From Poa pratensis (lineage: Eukaryota; Streptophyta; Magnoliopsida; Poales; Poaceae), in the NCBI GenBank assembly GCA_947311845.1, contig CAMZMU010000020.1:33734171-33798170 (forward strand): DNA of 64,000 nt, given 5' to 3'. Made by a program: the position numbers and the translations under genes. A model generated the notes under the pieces. It did not search any database, had not been told where the DNA came from, and saw only the letters and a list, made by a program, of their open reading frames with translations. This document shows, in pieces, positions 46,401 to 57,672 of this stretch (position 1 is the first letter of the stretch; each line of letters begins with the position of its first letter).

Positions 46401-47881
46401 TTTGATAAAATGTTTTCGGAGGAAAAACCCTAGTTGCTGGGAGCAATCGGCGAGAAAGTGTTTTATAAAACCCGAGTTGCTGGGAGCAATCGGAGATGTT
46501 TACGAAAACCCGAGTTGCTGGGAGCAATCGGAAGTGATTACGAAAACCCGAGCTGCTGGGAGCAGTCGGAGGTGGAGATGACTTTCGAAAACAAAGTACA
46601 GCCCTAGCGGCCGCCCGAACAATTAACCCGTACAACCACATTACCTCAAAATGGGCACGGGCTTAGCGGAAGCTTGTTGGTGTTAGTATTCGAATAGTCC
46701 TCAATTGGCTAGAACGGGTTGGAATCCCCGGAACCGAATGCTGGATATGGGCATACAAAGAGTGGACTTCGTGTGCCACCGGGAAGCAACGGTGGGTCTC
46801 CTGTCATGGAGGTGTGAGACTAGGGGAAACCGGATCGATACGGCTAGCTCACTCGGTGCCGGGGAGAACAAACCCACTCGAAGAGGATATTCTTATACTA
46901 GCACTGACATAGTGGAAGTTAGGATCAGCCGTCTGATGTGTGCATGCTGTCTCTGTACATTCCGTGGTTGATCCACGGCAGACCATCTGAATCTTGTGGT
47001 GAAAGTGTACCAACTCTGCAGAGTGTAAATCTATTCAAATAGCCGAGTCCTCGGTCATGGACGGTTGGAAAGGCCACCGATCTAGGCGTATGGGCACTTT
47101 TATGTTTTAAAAAGAAATTGTTTCGGCGAAGAAAAAGGAGCCATCAAGGAGGTACCTGGGAGGTACGGATTTTGGGAGAAGATGGTTGGTCTCGGGGAGT
47201 CAACCAGTCGGAACCCGGAAAGGAAAAAGGGGCATCCCTATCCTGGTGTTTGAAAAAGTTTTACAAAAGTGTTTTCAAACGTGGGAATGGTTTCTGCCAT
47301 TTCTAAAAGAAGGGGAATTATATCTCCAAATGCCTTTTTCAACAAAGATATAGAGATGTTGTATTCTCTACGTCTGGAAGCATCGTTTTGCGAAAATTAA
47401 GCCCTATAGTCATATATAGCCGCTATCCCCGTTTTCGAAAACGTTTTATTGCATTACCATGAAAACTTAAGCCTTGAGGTGGTTTTGCGAGTACGTAAAT
47501 GTACTCATATGGCTGTGTCCCTGGATATTCAAACGTCCAGATTTACAACGAGGAGATATATGACGAGGAGGAGGAGTACGCCGACGACTACGCCAACTGA
47601 GTGTCACCGGTCAACTGCTCTGTGGGAATGCGTCCGGTTGCGACGAGGGCCGACGCTAGCCAAAAGCTTCCGCTATATAGTAATTAATTCCGTCCTGCGT
47701 GACGATGGTTGCAGGCTTGGTCGTGTGACCACCATTTATGTAAGTCTTGTACTAATCGAGTTGGATGATGTAACTCTGTATACCATGTTGGTTATGTGAT
47801 CGCGATGCACTGATCATTGGGATCGTGATCTGTTTACATAACGTGGGCACCTCGGACTGGTAAATCTGAGGGGTCCTCACA
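43484..47881 (+). mobile_element. Long solo LTR (4398 bp) inside gypsy-1 gag-pol
   Basis: Begins TGTAACGCCCCAAATTTTGG and ends GGGGTCCTCACA, flanked by identical cgagc (43479-43483 and 47882-47886). If it is skipped, the gypsy-1 reading frame continues from gag into protease, so the boundaries are secure. No primer site or second LTR is present. Structure: AT-rich start, a small GC-rich patch (44515-44610), AT-rich middle, hairpin repeats (46427-46580), a more GC-rich end. No gene found. Confidence 0.88.
46427..46580 (+). repeat. 38-bp tandem repeat with TTGCTGGGAGCAA hairpins
   Basis: Four units start at about 46427, 46470, 46508 and 46546 (steps 43, 38, 38), each with cccgagttgctgggagcaat and a tail ending acgaaaa. 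The core TTGCT-ggg-AGCAA is a perfect small hairpin; unit 4 has compensating changes on both arms (ctgct...agcag), which keeps the pairing. Confidence 0.92.
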
Positions 47882-49210
47882 CGAGCTATGGTAGGTGGAT
47901 GGTCCTCGCGGGAGAAGGTTATGCTGGTCTCCAACCCCTTCAAGTAATCAGGAACGGCGGGTGGCACCATGACAGCCAGATTGACTTGTCGGGTTATCAG
48001 CTTTTGCTCCCTGTTAGAGGGACGTCCTTTTTGTATCATGTTCATCTGCCCGCGTGCCTCGGTATATGGTTATGCTGCTGCTGGAGCTTCTATGAGCTGC
48101 TGGTGATGGATAGCGCCAGCCATGTTCGCGGGTGCTGGCGCCGGAAGGGGCAGCGGAGCCGGCAGCGCCGCCGCAGCCGGCCTCGGGTGATAGCGTTTGA
48201 CGTAGCCAAGCGCTAACCTTGTGAATTTTCTGCAGTCTTTCAGCAGATGTTTCAAGTGAAGCTTACCATCTTCACCTTTGAACATATGGAATCGGCATTC
48301 TTCCTCGATTTCCTCATCGAGTTCGCGTTCATTTTGCGGGTCTTCTCGGGGTTTTCTCCACTCCCGTTTGCGGTATCCATCATTGCGCGGGGCGTAATCG
48401 CGAATGTGATCATCATATCGGCCGCCGTCGCGATCGTCCTGACGGTTTCTGCCTCGGTCGCGCTCATCGCACGTGTCGACTGCTGCGACAAGGCCAGCGC
48501 CTTCCTCATCATCATAATTACGGGATTTGCGCCTCTTTCTACGGTCGTTGCTACGGCCGTCCTTGCGACTCCAGTCTTTGCTGTCGCGGCGTGGTGACCC
48601 GCTTTGCTTATCTCGTATCGAGTCTTCGCCGTCCGCCCACTCATTGGCAACCTTCAAGAGGGCGGCAACGGACTTCGGTTTCTCGCACCCAAGTACCTCC
48701 TGGAAGTCGAGCCGGGCGAGGCCTGCCGTGAAAGCATCAGTAGCTCTGTCCTCCGAGATAGTGCCTATGGAGTTGCGTATGGTGGTCCAGTGTCGGATGT
48801 ATGATCGCAGCGTCTCGTCTGAACGCTGCTTGCAGGCTCGCAATTCTTCGAACGTGGAAGGTCGGTCGCATGTCACGTTGAATTTCTTGACGAAGTCCTC
48901 CTCGAAGTTGTCCCATGAATCGTATGCATGACGGGGAAAGTTTCTGAGCCAAGCACGGGCCGCGCCCTCGAGCATCAGCTGTATGTACTGCATGGCAGTT
49001 GTGAGAGTGCCGCGCTGGCATGCGACTGCTATCTTGTAGTCCTCGAGCCAAGATGCTGGCTCCTGTCTACCGTTGAATTTGGGTATCTCAGATGTGAGTT
49101 TGAACCCTTTGGGCATCTTGGTCTCACGGATGCGTCGACTGAAGCACAAGGACCCACATGGCTCGAACTCATCGTCCGAGCGTGACTCGCTGCCCGAGGA
49201 GCGAGTCCTC
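47882..49210 (-). pseudogene. Gypsy-1 gag (5' end missing, one stop)
   Basis: The long frame reads MPKGFKLTSEIPKFNGRQEP, SWLEDYKIAVACQ, LEGAARAWLRNFP, WDNFEEDFVKKFNVT, then KQRSDETLRSYIRHW, the retrotransposon gag core. It is followed by a long R/D/E-rich region and an Ala/Pro stretch ending at TAA 48072-48070. The same frame continues 48069-47882 (GRPSNREQKLITRQVNLAV) toward protease across the solo LTR. Gag would form the particle. The first ~19 codons of the open frame (49266-49211) come from the reversed LTR inserted at 49211, so the real N-terminus is lost. Confidence 0.88.
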
Positions 49211-50366
49211 TGATGACGTGAAAGCACACGTTCGTTGGGAGACCCCAAGAGGAAGGTATGAAGCAATGCAGCAGCAGGTTTTCCCTCAGTAAGATACCAA
49301 GGTTGTCAGATCCAGTAGGAGTAAAAGGCACCTCTGAAGGTTGTTGGTGGCGCCGTTTACTCTATCACCAACGTGGAATCTACACATAACACAATCAAAC
49401 TACTTTGCCCCAACGAAACAGTGAGTTTGTCAATCTCACTGGCTTGCTGTAAACAAAGGATTAAACGTATGGTGTGGAAAATAGTGTTTAATTGCAGAGA
49501 ATGAAAAGGAACAATGATTGCAGTTGGTTGTATTATCAGTGTAAAGGAATGGACCGGGGTCCACCGTTCACTAGTGGTGTCTCTCCATAAAAGATAACTA
49601 ACATGCTGGGTAAACAAATTACAGCTGGGCAATTGATGAATAGAGAGCGCATGACAATGCATATATATGACAAGATGACTACTATGATATTCAATTGGGC
49701 ATTACAACAAGATACATAGACCGTTATCCAACATCATCTATGACTAATAATCCACCTTCAGGTTGACATCCGTGTTCCCCGTTGGTATTAAGTTCCAAGC
49801 AACAGATTATTGCATTAAGTAATATGCATAATGTAAACAATACAATTATCCTTAGACAAAGCATTGCTGTTTTACCCCTAGTGGCAACAGCACATCCACA
49901 ACCTTAGACGTTACTTTCACTCGCACAGATTACCGGAGGCATGAACCCACTATCTAGCATAAATACTCCCTCTTGGAGTTACAAGCATCTACTTGGCCAA
50001 AGCATCTACTAGTAACGGAAAGCATGCAAGATCATAAATAACATATAAGATAGATTGATAATCAACTTGATCATAGTATCAATATTAATCGGATCCCAGC
50101 AAACACAACATGTAGCATTACAATAAGATGATCTTGATCATGATAGGCAGCTCACAAGATCTAAACATGATAGCACAAGGAGGAGAGACAACCATCTAGC
50201 TACTGCTATGGACCCGTAGTCCAAAGATGAACTACTCACCCATCACTCCGGAGGCAGGCATGGTGATGTAGAGCCCTCCGGTGATGATTCCCCTCTCCGA
50301 TAGGGTGCCAGGAAGAGCTTCAGAACCCTCCCGAACTAGGGTTGATGACGGTGGCTGTCGTGGGTT
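49211..50366 (-). mobile_element. Reversed LTR fragment, TGATACGTCTCC family, inserted in gypsy-1
   Basis: Reverse complement of the same repeat that starts at 63021 (+). Shared blocks, read on the minus strand, include gcctccggagtgatg, gactacgggtccatagcag-type and caagatgatc-type sequence, and the flanks of the TTGTTACAGCAAG-like region. The end TGATGACGTG at 49211 is its 3' terminus reversed. It stops at 50366, where the gypsy-2 LTR starts; the remainder would be beyond the window. No gene. Confidence 0.75.
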
Positions 50367-50855
50367 TGTCACGTCAGATGTCATGGATGACTTCGTAGGT
50401 GTGGGATTACGCGAGTCAATCGTCTCCGAGCTTGGGATCGTAGGAACAAAGATGAACACAGATTTACCCATGTTCGGCCCCTCAATGTGAGGTAAAGACC
50501 TACTTCCTGCCTACCCTAGATTGGTATTGATATGATATATGTGGTGTTACAATGGAGGCGATCCGATCTCGGTACTCGCCGTATGAACTAGGGTTTGAGG
50601 GCTTGATAGCTTGTCCCCGTCTAAGTCCCGCGAGTCCTCTTTATATACACAGAGGCTCGTCAGGTTACAAGAGTACTACACGAAGCCGATTGTCTTTCTT
50701 ATCTTCCAAGGCAAGTTAACGCCGACCCTCTGGAACCTTCCTTTGGTACGCCGCGATCTTTGGTCAGCCCATCTTTACACGGCCCAATAATAGCGTGATC
50801 ATTAAGTCGCTGTTTTTGGCTTCGAATAAGTCGCGGGTTAATTATTCCCCTGACA
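50367..50855 (-). repeat. Gypsy-2 3' LTR (489 bp)
   Basis: TGTCACGTCAGATG ... TTCCCCTGACA, with inverted TGTCA/TGACA ends. A minus-strand TATA box (TATATAAA, 50647-50640) confirms orientation. Immediately right is the minus-strand purine tract cacttgggggctaa (50869-50856). Confidence 0.88.
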
Positions 50856-51832
50856 TTAGCCCCCAAGTGTAGCCTGAAATTCATAGGATATCTTGATATG
50901 TTTTCTTGATCTTGAAGGGTTCCTTGAACGTTTAGGCTTCACTTTTTTCTTTCTGGCTTGCACTTCCTTGCTTTGCGACTCATGATCACGTTGGATTGGC
51001 TTTTACTAGCACTTTTTGGGCGGCGTGGAAGATGCATCTGGCTTCGTGAGCTTCTTACTTTGTCAAGGTAGCATGATAGCTTCAGCACTTGATGATGACC
51101 AATCTTCAAATTTTTGATGATAATATATTGTAGCCCCCAAGGATTGAGCTGATGTGACTTGATAATCATCTCAATTCTTCTCAGAGATTTTTGAAGATCG
51201 TCACCTGTAACTTGATATCATAGATAAAAAACAATTGTTAAGATATAAGCAGTTGCAAGTGCTGTTGCCGTACTATAAGCAGTACATTGACCTCTAGTTA
51301 GGCCTTTCTGAATCCTGTAAGTGGGCACTCGCGCGACTCAGTATTTCCTAGGAACATGTGTGTTCAGGGTCGAGAGCGGCCATGATAGGCAATCAAGCTC
51401 GATTGACGCCACACCCCAGTACTTTGGACGCATAATGCAAGTTGCAATCCGACTTAAGGTAAATTTGATAATTGCCAGTAAGTTGGCTGTTTCAGGGTAC
51501 AAAGCCCCCAAGAAACAAATGATATATAGCTATAAGCAGCTTTGATTATGATGACACATAAGGTAGCGCCTTGGTGGCAACCGAGAGTTATACATAGGGT
51601 TGGGTCGCTCGTAGGCGGCGATCCCGTTTTGAGACATACGGCCACGCCTAGGTGGCGGCCGATTTTTGATACATAAGGTACGGCCGCGCCTGGGTGGCGG
51701 CCGATTTCTGATACGGGTGTTGCAGGTCGCGCCTAGGTGGCGACCAATTTTGAAGCAGGAGCCCTTAGTGGCTATGATGATACTCAGCTATAGGTAGCTG
51801 GAAGGGGTGAAGCTTAGCTCTGATTAGCTTTT
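50856..51832 (-). other. Gypsy-2 spacer between 3' LTR and integrase
   Basis: No coding recognised on either strand. Holds the purine tract next to the LTR and the hairpin array at 51562-51801. Confidence 0.5.
51562..51801. repeat. Array of GC hairpins 3' of gypsy-2 integrase
   Basis: Clear units GGTcGCGCCTAGGTGGCgACC at 51562, 51603, 51640, 51681 and 51725 (steps 37-44 bp), with weaker units at about 51758 and 51785. Each arm pair is kept while the bases vary (ggtcgc/gcgacc, ggcc/ggcc, ggt/acc). Linkers such as gatttttgatac recur in part. Confidence 0.88.
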
Positions 51833-53180
51833 TTATGTGTAATACGGTCGCAGTCGCGCGACGTTCCAAGGGCGAGGCGCTTCACGATGATCCTCGAAGT
51901 CATGGCGATCACTGCTTTCTTCCCTCACATCCAGCAGATAGTATGATCCATTGTTTAGTTTTTTGCTGATAATGTAGGGTCCTTCCCATGGAGAGGATAG
52001 CTTGTGCATTCCCTTGTGGTCTTGCTTGAGTCGTAGCACTAGGTCTCCTTCTTGAAAGGTGCGGGTTCTGATGCGTCTGGCATGATAGCGTCGCAAGTCT
52101 TGCTGATATACCGCTGACCTAGATGCTACCAAGTCTCTGACCTTTTCTAGTGTGTCCACTGAATCCTGCCGAGCTGCTTCATTATCTGCTTCGACATAAG
52201 CCGCAACTCTTGGTGAATCATGTATGATGTCGCTGGGCATAACTGCTTCTGCTCCATAGACCATGAAATATGGTGTAAACCATGTGGATCTGTTAGGGGT
52301 TGTTCTTAAGCTCCATAGCACGGCTGGCAGTTCCTCCACCCAACATCCTGGAGATGCTTCAACCTTTTCAATAAGGCGCGGCTTAATTCCATGGAGGATT
52401 TCCTGGTTAGCTCGCTCAGCTTGTCCATTGCTCTGTGGATGTGATACTGACGTGAGGTCCAGTCTTATCCCATTGTTTGCACAAAATATTTGTGTAGCTC
52501 CTTCGGAGGTGTTGCTCCCGTTGTCTGTAATGATACTATGGGGATACCCAAAGCGGAATATGACCTTTTTCAAGAACTTGACTGCTGCTTCAGCTTCGCA
52601 ATCTCCCACGGGTTCTGCTTCTATCCACTTTGTGAATTTGTCCACCACGACCAGGAGGTGAGTTTTTCCCATTGGGGACCGTCTGAAGGGCCCTACCATG
52701 TCAAAACCCCATACGGCGAAAGGCCATGTAATGGTATTGTACGAAGTGCTTGAGCTGGCATATGATCTTGCCTGGCATATCTTTGGCATCCATCGCACAC
52801 TCTGACAATCTGCTCGGCGTCTGCTAGCGCCGTTAACCAGAAGAAACCATGTCTAAACGCCTTTGCCACCAAAGATCTTGACGAATCCTGATGGCCACAT
52901 TCGCCTGCATGAATTTCGTGCAAGATTTTTCGTCCTTCTTTTGGTGATACGCATCTTTGGAATGCCCCTGAAACGCTGCACTTGTATAGCTCGTTGTTGA
53001 TTATGGTGTAGGCCTTGGATCGCCGCGTTATTTTGCGCGCCTCTACCTCGTCGTCTGGTAGCACTCCGCGGCTTAAATATGCCATATATGGCTCTGTCCA
53101 TCCTGGCTGTTCATGCAGGGCTGCGACTAAAGTTGAGTCGTCATCTGGCTCTGCAATGTCAATCTCTGCTGGAGGCCTAA
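51833..53180 (-). pseudogene. Gypsy-2 pol end: integrase (one frameshift, truncated)
   Basis: From 53180 leftwards: TRRSKAYTIINNELYKCSVS, the zinc region (HAGECGHQDS to CDGCQRYA), a frameshift near 52740, then the core GFDMVGPF, IITDNGSN and HPQSNGQAERANQEI, and the C-terminal tail GDLVLRL, LSSPWEGPYIISK, PWNVARLRPYYT with stop at 51833. The D-D-E residues are all present. The Tat-type tail is close to that of gypsy-1. The upstream frame ends where Y is inserted. Confidence 0.92.
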
Positions 53181-54119
53181 TGTAACACCCCAAAAATTCG
53201 TCCCTAATTTTAGTGGTGTTTTCTCACACCTGGAAAACTTTTTCGGGTTTCTAAATGTTTTCTTCGAACCCGTTGGTCTTTGATTTGACTTTGGTTTCGC
53301 TCTCTCAGAAAATTCCCAACCACCCTCGATCTTTGTCGACCTCCACCATAATTCCAGGATATTGTTTTATCTGTTAAACCATTGGTTCCATTTGGTGATT
53401 CCAAAATCCTTCCGGTCTATCCCACTAAAGTCTCCACTGCAATTTTTGCTTGGAATAAATTCTACCAAGCTACCTTATGGTTCCCTCATACATAGAGATC
53501 ACTTCCACGGACAAATATTTCCTAGTCCCATGCAATATTCCTAAGTTAAACCCTATTCCCTATTATGTCGGTTTCAATCCGAAAATTATCCAGACACCTT
53601 CCACTCATCCAAAAATTCTACAATTTTGGGGAGATGCATGAATCCACCTCCTGAACATTTCACTCCACTATACCAACCTCATTTGAGCAATACTTGAGGT
53701 ACTTCCTTTGTAGTGCTCTTTTCTTGCCTATTTGCAACTTCCAAAGGAACCCCTATTTTTATGTCTCCAAAAATTCTACAAAAATTAGGGGATGACCCCT
53801 AGGCAGTATGCAGCCCATTTATGCAAAAATATTTGATACCTTGTTAAGAAAATATTTGACTTTTCCTCTGTCCGAGTTTCTGCCCTAAAATTCAAATGTT
53901 TTCAAAACCAAGCCAAATGATTTTGTAGTGGGAGGAGGACACCTAGATACAAGCACTAGGAGAGCCCACACCTCTGGGCAAAGTCTTGACCAAACCAAAA
54001 ATCATTTGCCTCCTCAAACAATCAATTTCAAATTTGACCAGTACTGTTTTTCAAAACTTCTAGTCGCACCAACTTTCGAAATTGCAAAAACTTTAGTCAC
54101 CAAAGTTGTAGAGTTTTGA

Positions 54120-55240
54120 TCTTGGCGCGCAGTGGTGAAAACCCCATCGCGTTTGGAGCCCCGAGTCGACGGGAACGTGTCGATGCCACTCATGGCGCGC
54201 CCCGAACGCTAGCGCGCGCTCTGTGTGTCCCTGTACACCGGGTCTCCTCTGTTCCCCGTGTCCCAACCGCACCCCATCTGTAGCTAGACCATCCACTGCT
54301 CCCCTGTTCGAACCGGAGACGATTCTATCCACTCCACCGACGATACAGTGGCATGGAGGAGAGCTTCCCCGTGTCCCCTCTCCCCCTGCCCTTGAAAAGG
54401 ACCCCGAGCCTCAGGCACACCCAGCTCCCCCACTGCCCCTGCCCGAGCACCTCTCCCTCCTTCTCCAGAGCCTCTCCCCGTTTTCAGCGAGCGATACCGA
54501 GCCGAGTTTGAGCTTCGGCCATGGTCGCATGACCATGTCGCGGATGCACCCGAGCAACGCCAGCCTCCCCCGCACCCCTAGCCTCTCCTCTGGCCGCGGT
54601 TCGTCGCCGCCATCCCATCCCCACTCTCGGTTCGTCCTGGAAGCAGCGGAGGCGGGAGATCGAAGCGCAGCCGCCATTGCCGTGCTCGGGAGCTCGCGGC
54701 GTGCCTGCGACCGAGCCTTCCCTGCCCTCTGGAGCTCCTTTCCGAGCGCCGCGAGGCGCGACACACCCTTCCCCGCCGCCGTCGGCCTGGCTCCCTGGCC
54801 AGCCAGCGGTCGGCGCTGCCAGCCACCCGTGCCTCCCGCCATGGCCGAGCCGGCAAGCTCGCGCCCGACGCGAGGGAAGCGTCCTCGACGCCGAGGCCGC
54901 CCTCCCCGGCCGCGGTCCTCCGCCGCCAGCCCGTCCCCGCCGTGGCCTTGCCCCGGCCCTCCCAGCAGCCGACGCCGGCGACGGAATCGTCGGCGCCTGG
55001 GCCTCTCCCGAGCCGCCCGTGCGGGAAGAGGAAAGGAGAGAGAGGAGAAAAAGAAAAAAAGAGAGGAGAAGAGAAGGAGTCACCGACAGGTGGGCCCCGG
55101 CCCCACCTGTCGGGTTAAGTGGTGGCGCACTGGCCGTTTCCGTTTTCCCGCGCGGAAGACGTATTTTCTGAGGAGTACGCCTTCAGCCCAGCCCAATTCA
55201 GCAGCCAGCCCGCTCTGTTTTTTTCCTCGGTGAGCAGCAG
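54120..55240 (+). other. GC-rich island of the Y LTR
   Basis: Strongly GC-rich with long open frames on both strands, none with a recognised domain. It lies about 0.9-2.1 kb from the LTR start, like the islands in the other TGTAAC-type LTRs. Likely transcribed leader or captured gene sequence (inference). Confidence 0.4.
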
Positions 55241-57612
55241 ATAGCTATCCGTCGCACGTCAACAACTTTTGAACCGTAGCTCCGTTTGGGGTGATTCAAA
55301 ATTTTAAATTCTTAGTTTGAGACGATCTGTCTAGTAGTATAAGTTTTACATTTTTGTAAAATACTTGTATACTCAGCACCCTTGTATGCGTGTATAGGTG
55401 TGTTCCGCGGTACCGGCGAACCGAGACCCTAACCCGTGACGTGCCCGTGACCCTCCAAGCCAAACGGTGTCGATCTTCGGAGGCAAGCTAACCCCTTGCT
55501 ATAAGCAGTCCCGCAATATTGTTTGTTATCTGCTTTTGCAATGCTGAGTGTTTGTATTCGTCTACGTTCGGTATATATGATGCCGGTCTGCTATTGTTGT
55601 GTTCAATATGTTACTTCGATTATTGCTCCTGCCATGTTTTATTCATCATCCATGTATGCATTAGAATGACGTGTGAATTAATTGTGCGCCTCGCACTTGC
55701 GTGGCTATGTCGAACCCTCTAACTAAACAACTGTAAAACATGCGTTCCTATGAGTGTTTGCTTCTTCTCCTTCGTCGAGGTGAGGAGCGGACGAATGTCG
55801 TCTTATGATCCTCGGAGTTGGGGGCATTTGCTAAAAGAGTTATTTGCTTCTTCTCCCTCCGTCAAACGTGGTTGGCGTAAGCCCACCTGGACTGCGACGC
55901 TTGGGACATTTGCTTTCCATTTGGTTCTTTTTGCCAAGATTGCTGACACCATGTCGGGTTAATCCTTGAGTGGAATGGATGCTTTCTTTCTTATGAATGC
56001 TTTTCGGTTCATTGTTTGGAGGCTACATGCCTCACCAACTTTGTAATTAATCTGCGAGGGCGCTGGCTGGAGGAACCGCCACAGTCGTCCGATTGACCCA
56101 CTGTGCTATTTTCTGTGAACACTGATTCATGGTGGCGCTGGCTGGAGGAACCGCCATAGTCACCCGGTCAATACAAACAAACTATTGCTTGAAATATTAT
56201 GTTGCTAATGTCTTGATGTTTGATGATATATTATTATGATATTGTGATTGTTTTGTTGGACTAATCCTCTGTTGTTTAGACTTGTTATGATGAAACTTGA
56301 TTAAATGAAACACCCATCCAAACATCGATAGGGTCAGTCCATAGTACCACTAATCTGAACATCGAAAGCACTACCACTGTCGCTCATATGGGCGGGCCTT
56401 GACCTACGTAATCCTATTGAGCCTCCTTTGATGCCACCCTTTTTGGCAAGTCTAGTCGGTTACCATAGTTGGTCGGGGCTAGTCTTGCGAAGGTTCTGGA
56501 GCTAGGCGTCGCTCAAGGGTTGGGGACGTGCCGGATTCACTTCTACATAAGGCATATAGTTATGTCGGTGGCTATATAGGGAGTGTCTTGATGGCATGAA
56601 CGGTTGAGTGAGTGTATCAGACCGTCTTAAGGACGTGATCCTAAAGTACCGGTTGTTAATGATCCACTTGGATGAGTGAAGTATTGCAACCTCTCGAGAG
56701 TGTCAAATCTGGATGTCTAGCCTCGTTCCAAGGTTATGGAACAACAGTTCACTGTCGGTCACACTATTGTCTTTGTCGAGTCAGGAGGTTAAACATAAGT
56801 TCTGTTTGAAAGAAAGATGAACAACCTGATTTCACTAAATGAACAATAAGTTGATGCAGGGAATGTTACTTGGGATGTGATTGTGAACCAAGTTTAGGGA
56901 TGGCGGTGATGCGTTGTGGAGCCTATAGTTAGGCCAGAGCCCACATCAACCGTGCGTGCCCAGAGTGGAAAGATGAGGCCAGTGGGCCTAGCAGTGATCA
57001 CAGGTGCTGTTGTGTATTATTTGGTACCACTTGGTACGCCCGTTTACCCGTCACAGGTAAGCCCTTTGTATGATTGCTGGTACACAATCCAACCCCACCT
57101 GGCTTGGACTCGGTACTGGTGATACCCCTGTTGCTTGCTTATAACATGTTTGGTTGTCAATGCCATGCTACTTTTATGTCATGTATCTAGTGTACACCTT
57201 GCCATGTTGTAGGATTTTACTTCCAAAGTATATCTTGTTGCATGATTGTTGGATTGTTTGTAGTGAGTGGCGATTCTTGCTGAGTGCATACAAATGTACT
57301 CACGGGCCTTGTGATTGTGGCCAGATATTGGCGAGGATTCATCTTCTACCATAGCAAGGACGTGGAGCAAGAGCGTGCTAGAATCAGTAGCCCAGCCAGA
57401 TACCTGTGGAGTGGAGCCGCTCCAAGCCGTTGCCTCATTTATGTCTTCCGCTGCCAGTTAAAACTCTGAGTTGGGCCATGCTTTGCTTGATATTTTGTAA
57501 TGCCTCGATGGCCTTGTAAACCCTTTGTAGCACTTTGTGCCTGATTGTGTAATGATTTCCGCTATGTTGCATTGTCGTAACGTGCGGCCAGATATCTTGG
57601 GCTGGCGCACGG

Positions 57613-57652
57613 GGCACCGCCCTTCTGACAAGCTGTGCCAGAAGGGGGTGCC
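57613..57652 (+). repeat. Stable hairpin at the end of the Y LTR
   Basis: Left arm GGCACCGCCCTTCTGaCA pairs with right arm TGtgCCAGAAGGGGGTGCC around agc. It ends 3 bp before the LTR end and 8 bp before the primer site, so it would be at the U5/PBS junction of the RNA. Confidence 0.85.
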
Positions 57653-57660
57653 ACAGAGCA

Positions 57661-57672
57661 TGGTATCAGAGC
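57661..57672 (+). promoter_or_regulatory. Y primer-binding site (tRNA-Met)
   Basis: tggtatcagagc, an exact match to the initiator tRNA-Met complement, five bases after the LTR end. Confidence 0.95.

Larger units (their letters stand above)
29805..49210 (-). mobile_element. Gypsy-1: Tat-lineage Ty3/gypsy element with antisense extra gene
   Basis: Minus-strand order from right to left: gag (49210-47882), protease, RT, two RNase H domains, integrase (43478-39639), hairpin array, antisense gene on the plus strand (39053-31699), purine tract, 3' LTR (30255-29805). Dual RNase H and an additional antisense ORF between pol and the 3' LTR are known for the Tat lineage (Grande/RIRE2/Retand type). Two long solo LTRs sit inside, and the 5' end is replaced by a reversed LTR at 49211. 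Without the two solo LTRs the visible part is about 11.3 kb. Confidence 0.88.
50367..53180 (-). mobile_element. Gypsy-2: second Tat-type gypsy element, minus strand (3' part)
   Basis: 3' LTR 50367-50855, purine tract, ~960-bp spacer with a hairpin array, and integrase coding up to 53180, where the Y element is inserted. RT, protease, gag and the 5' LTR would lie past the window. Unlike gypsy-1 it has no antisense gene between LTR and integrase. Confidence 0.88.
53181..57655 (+). repeat. Y 5' LTR (4475 bp)
   Basis: TGTAACACCCCAAAAATTCG ... GGGGGTGCCACA, with TGT/ACA ends. It contains a GC-rich island at 54120-55240, a two-copy 75-bp repeat (ggcgctggctggaggaaccg, 56059 and 56134) and a stable terminal hairpin (57613-57652). 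Large open frames in the island (for example 54223-55233) are compositional. No gene recognised. Confidence 0.85.

Noticed and set aside
48247..48931. Plus-strand frames opposite gypsy-1 gag
   Set aside because: They arise from the biased R/D/E-rich gag coding and show no family motif.
54223..55233. 336-codon open frame in the Y LTR
   Set aside because: Pro/Ser/Arg-rich with equally long frames on the other strand. It reflects GC-rich composition, and no domain is visible.
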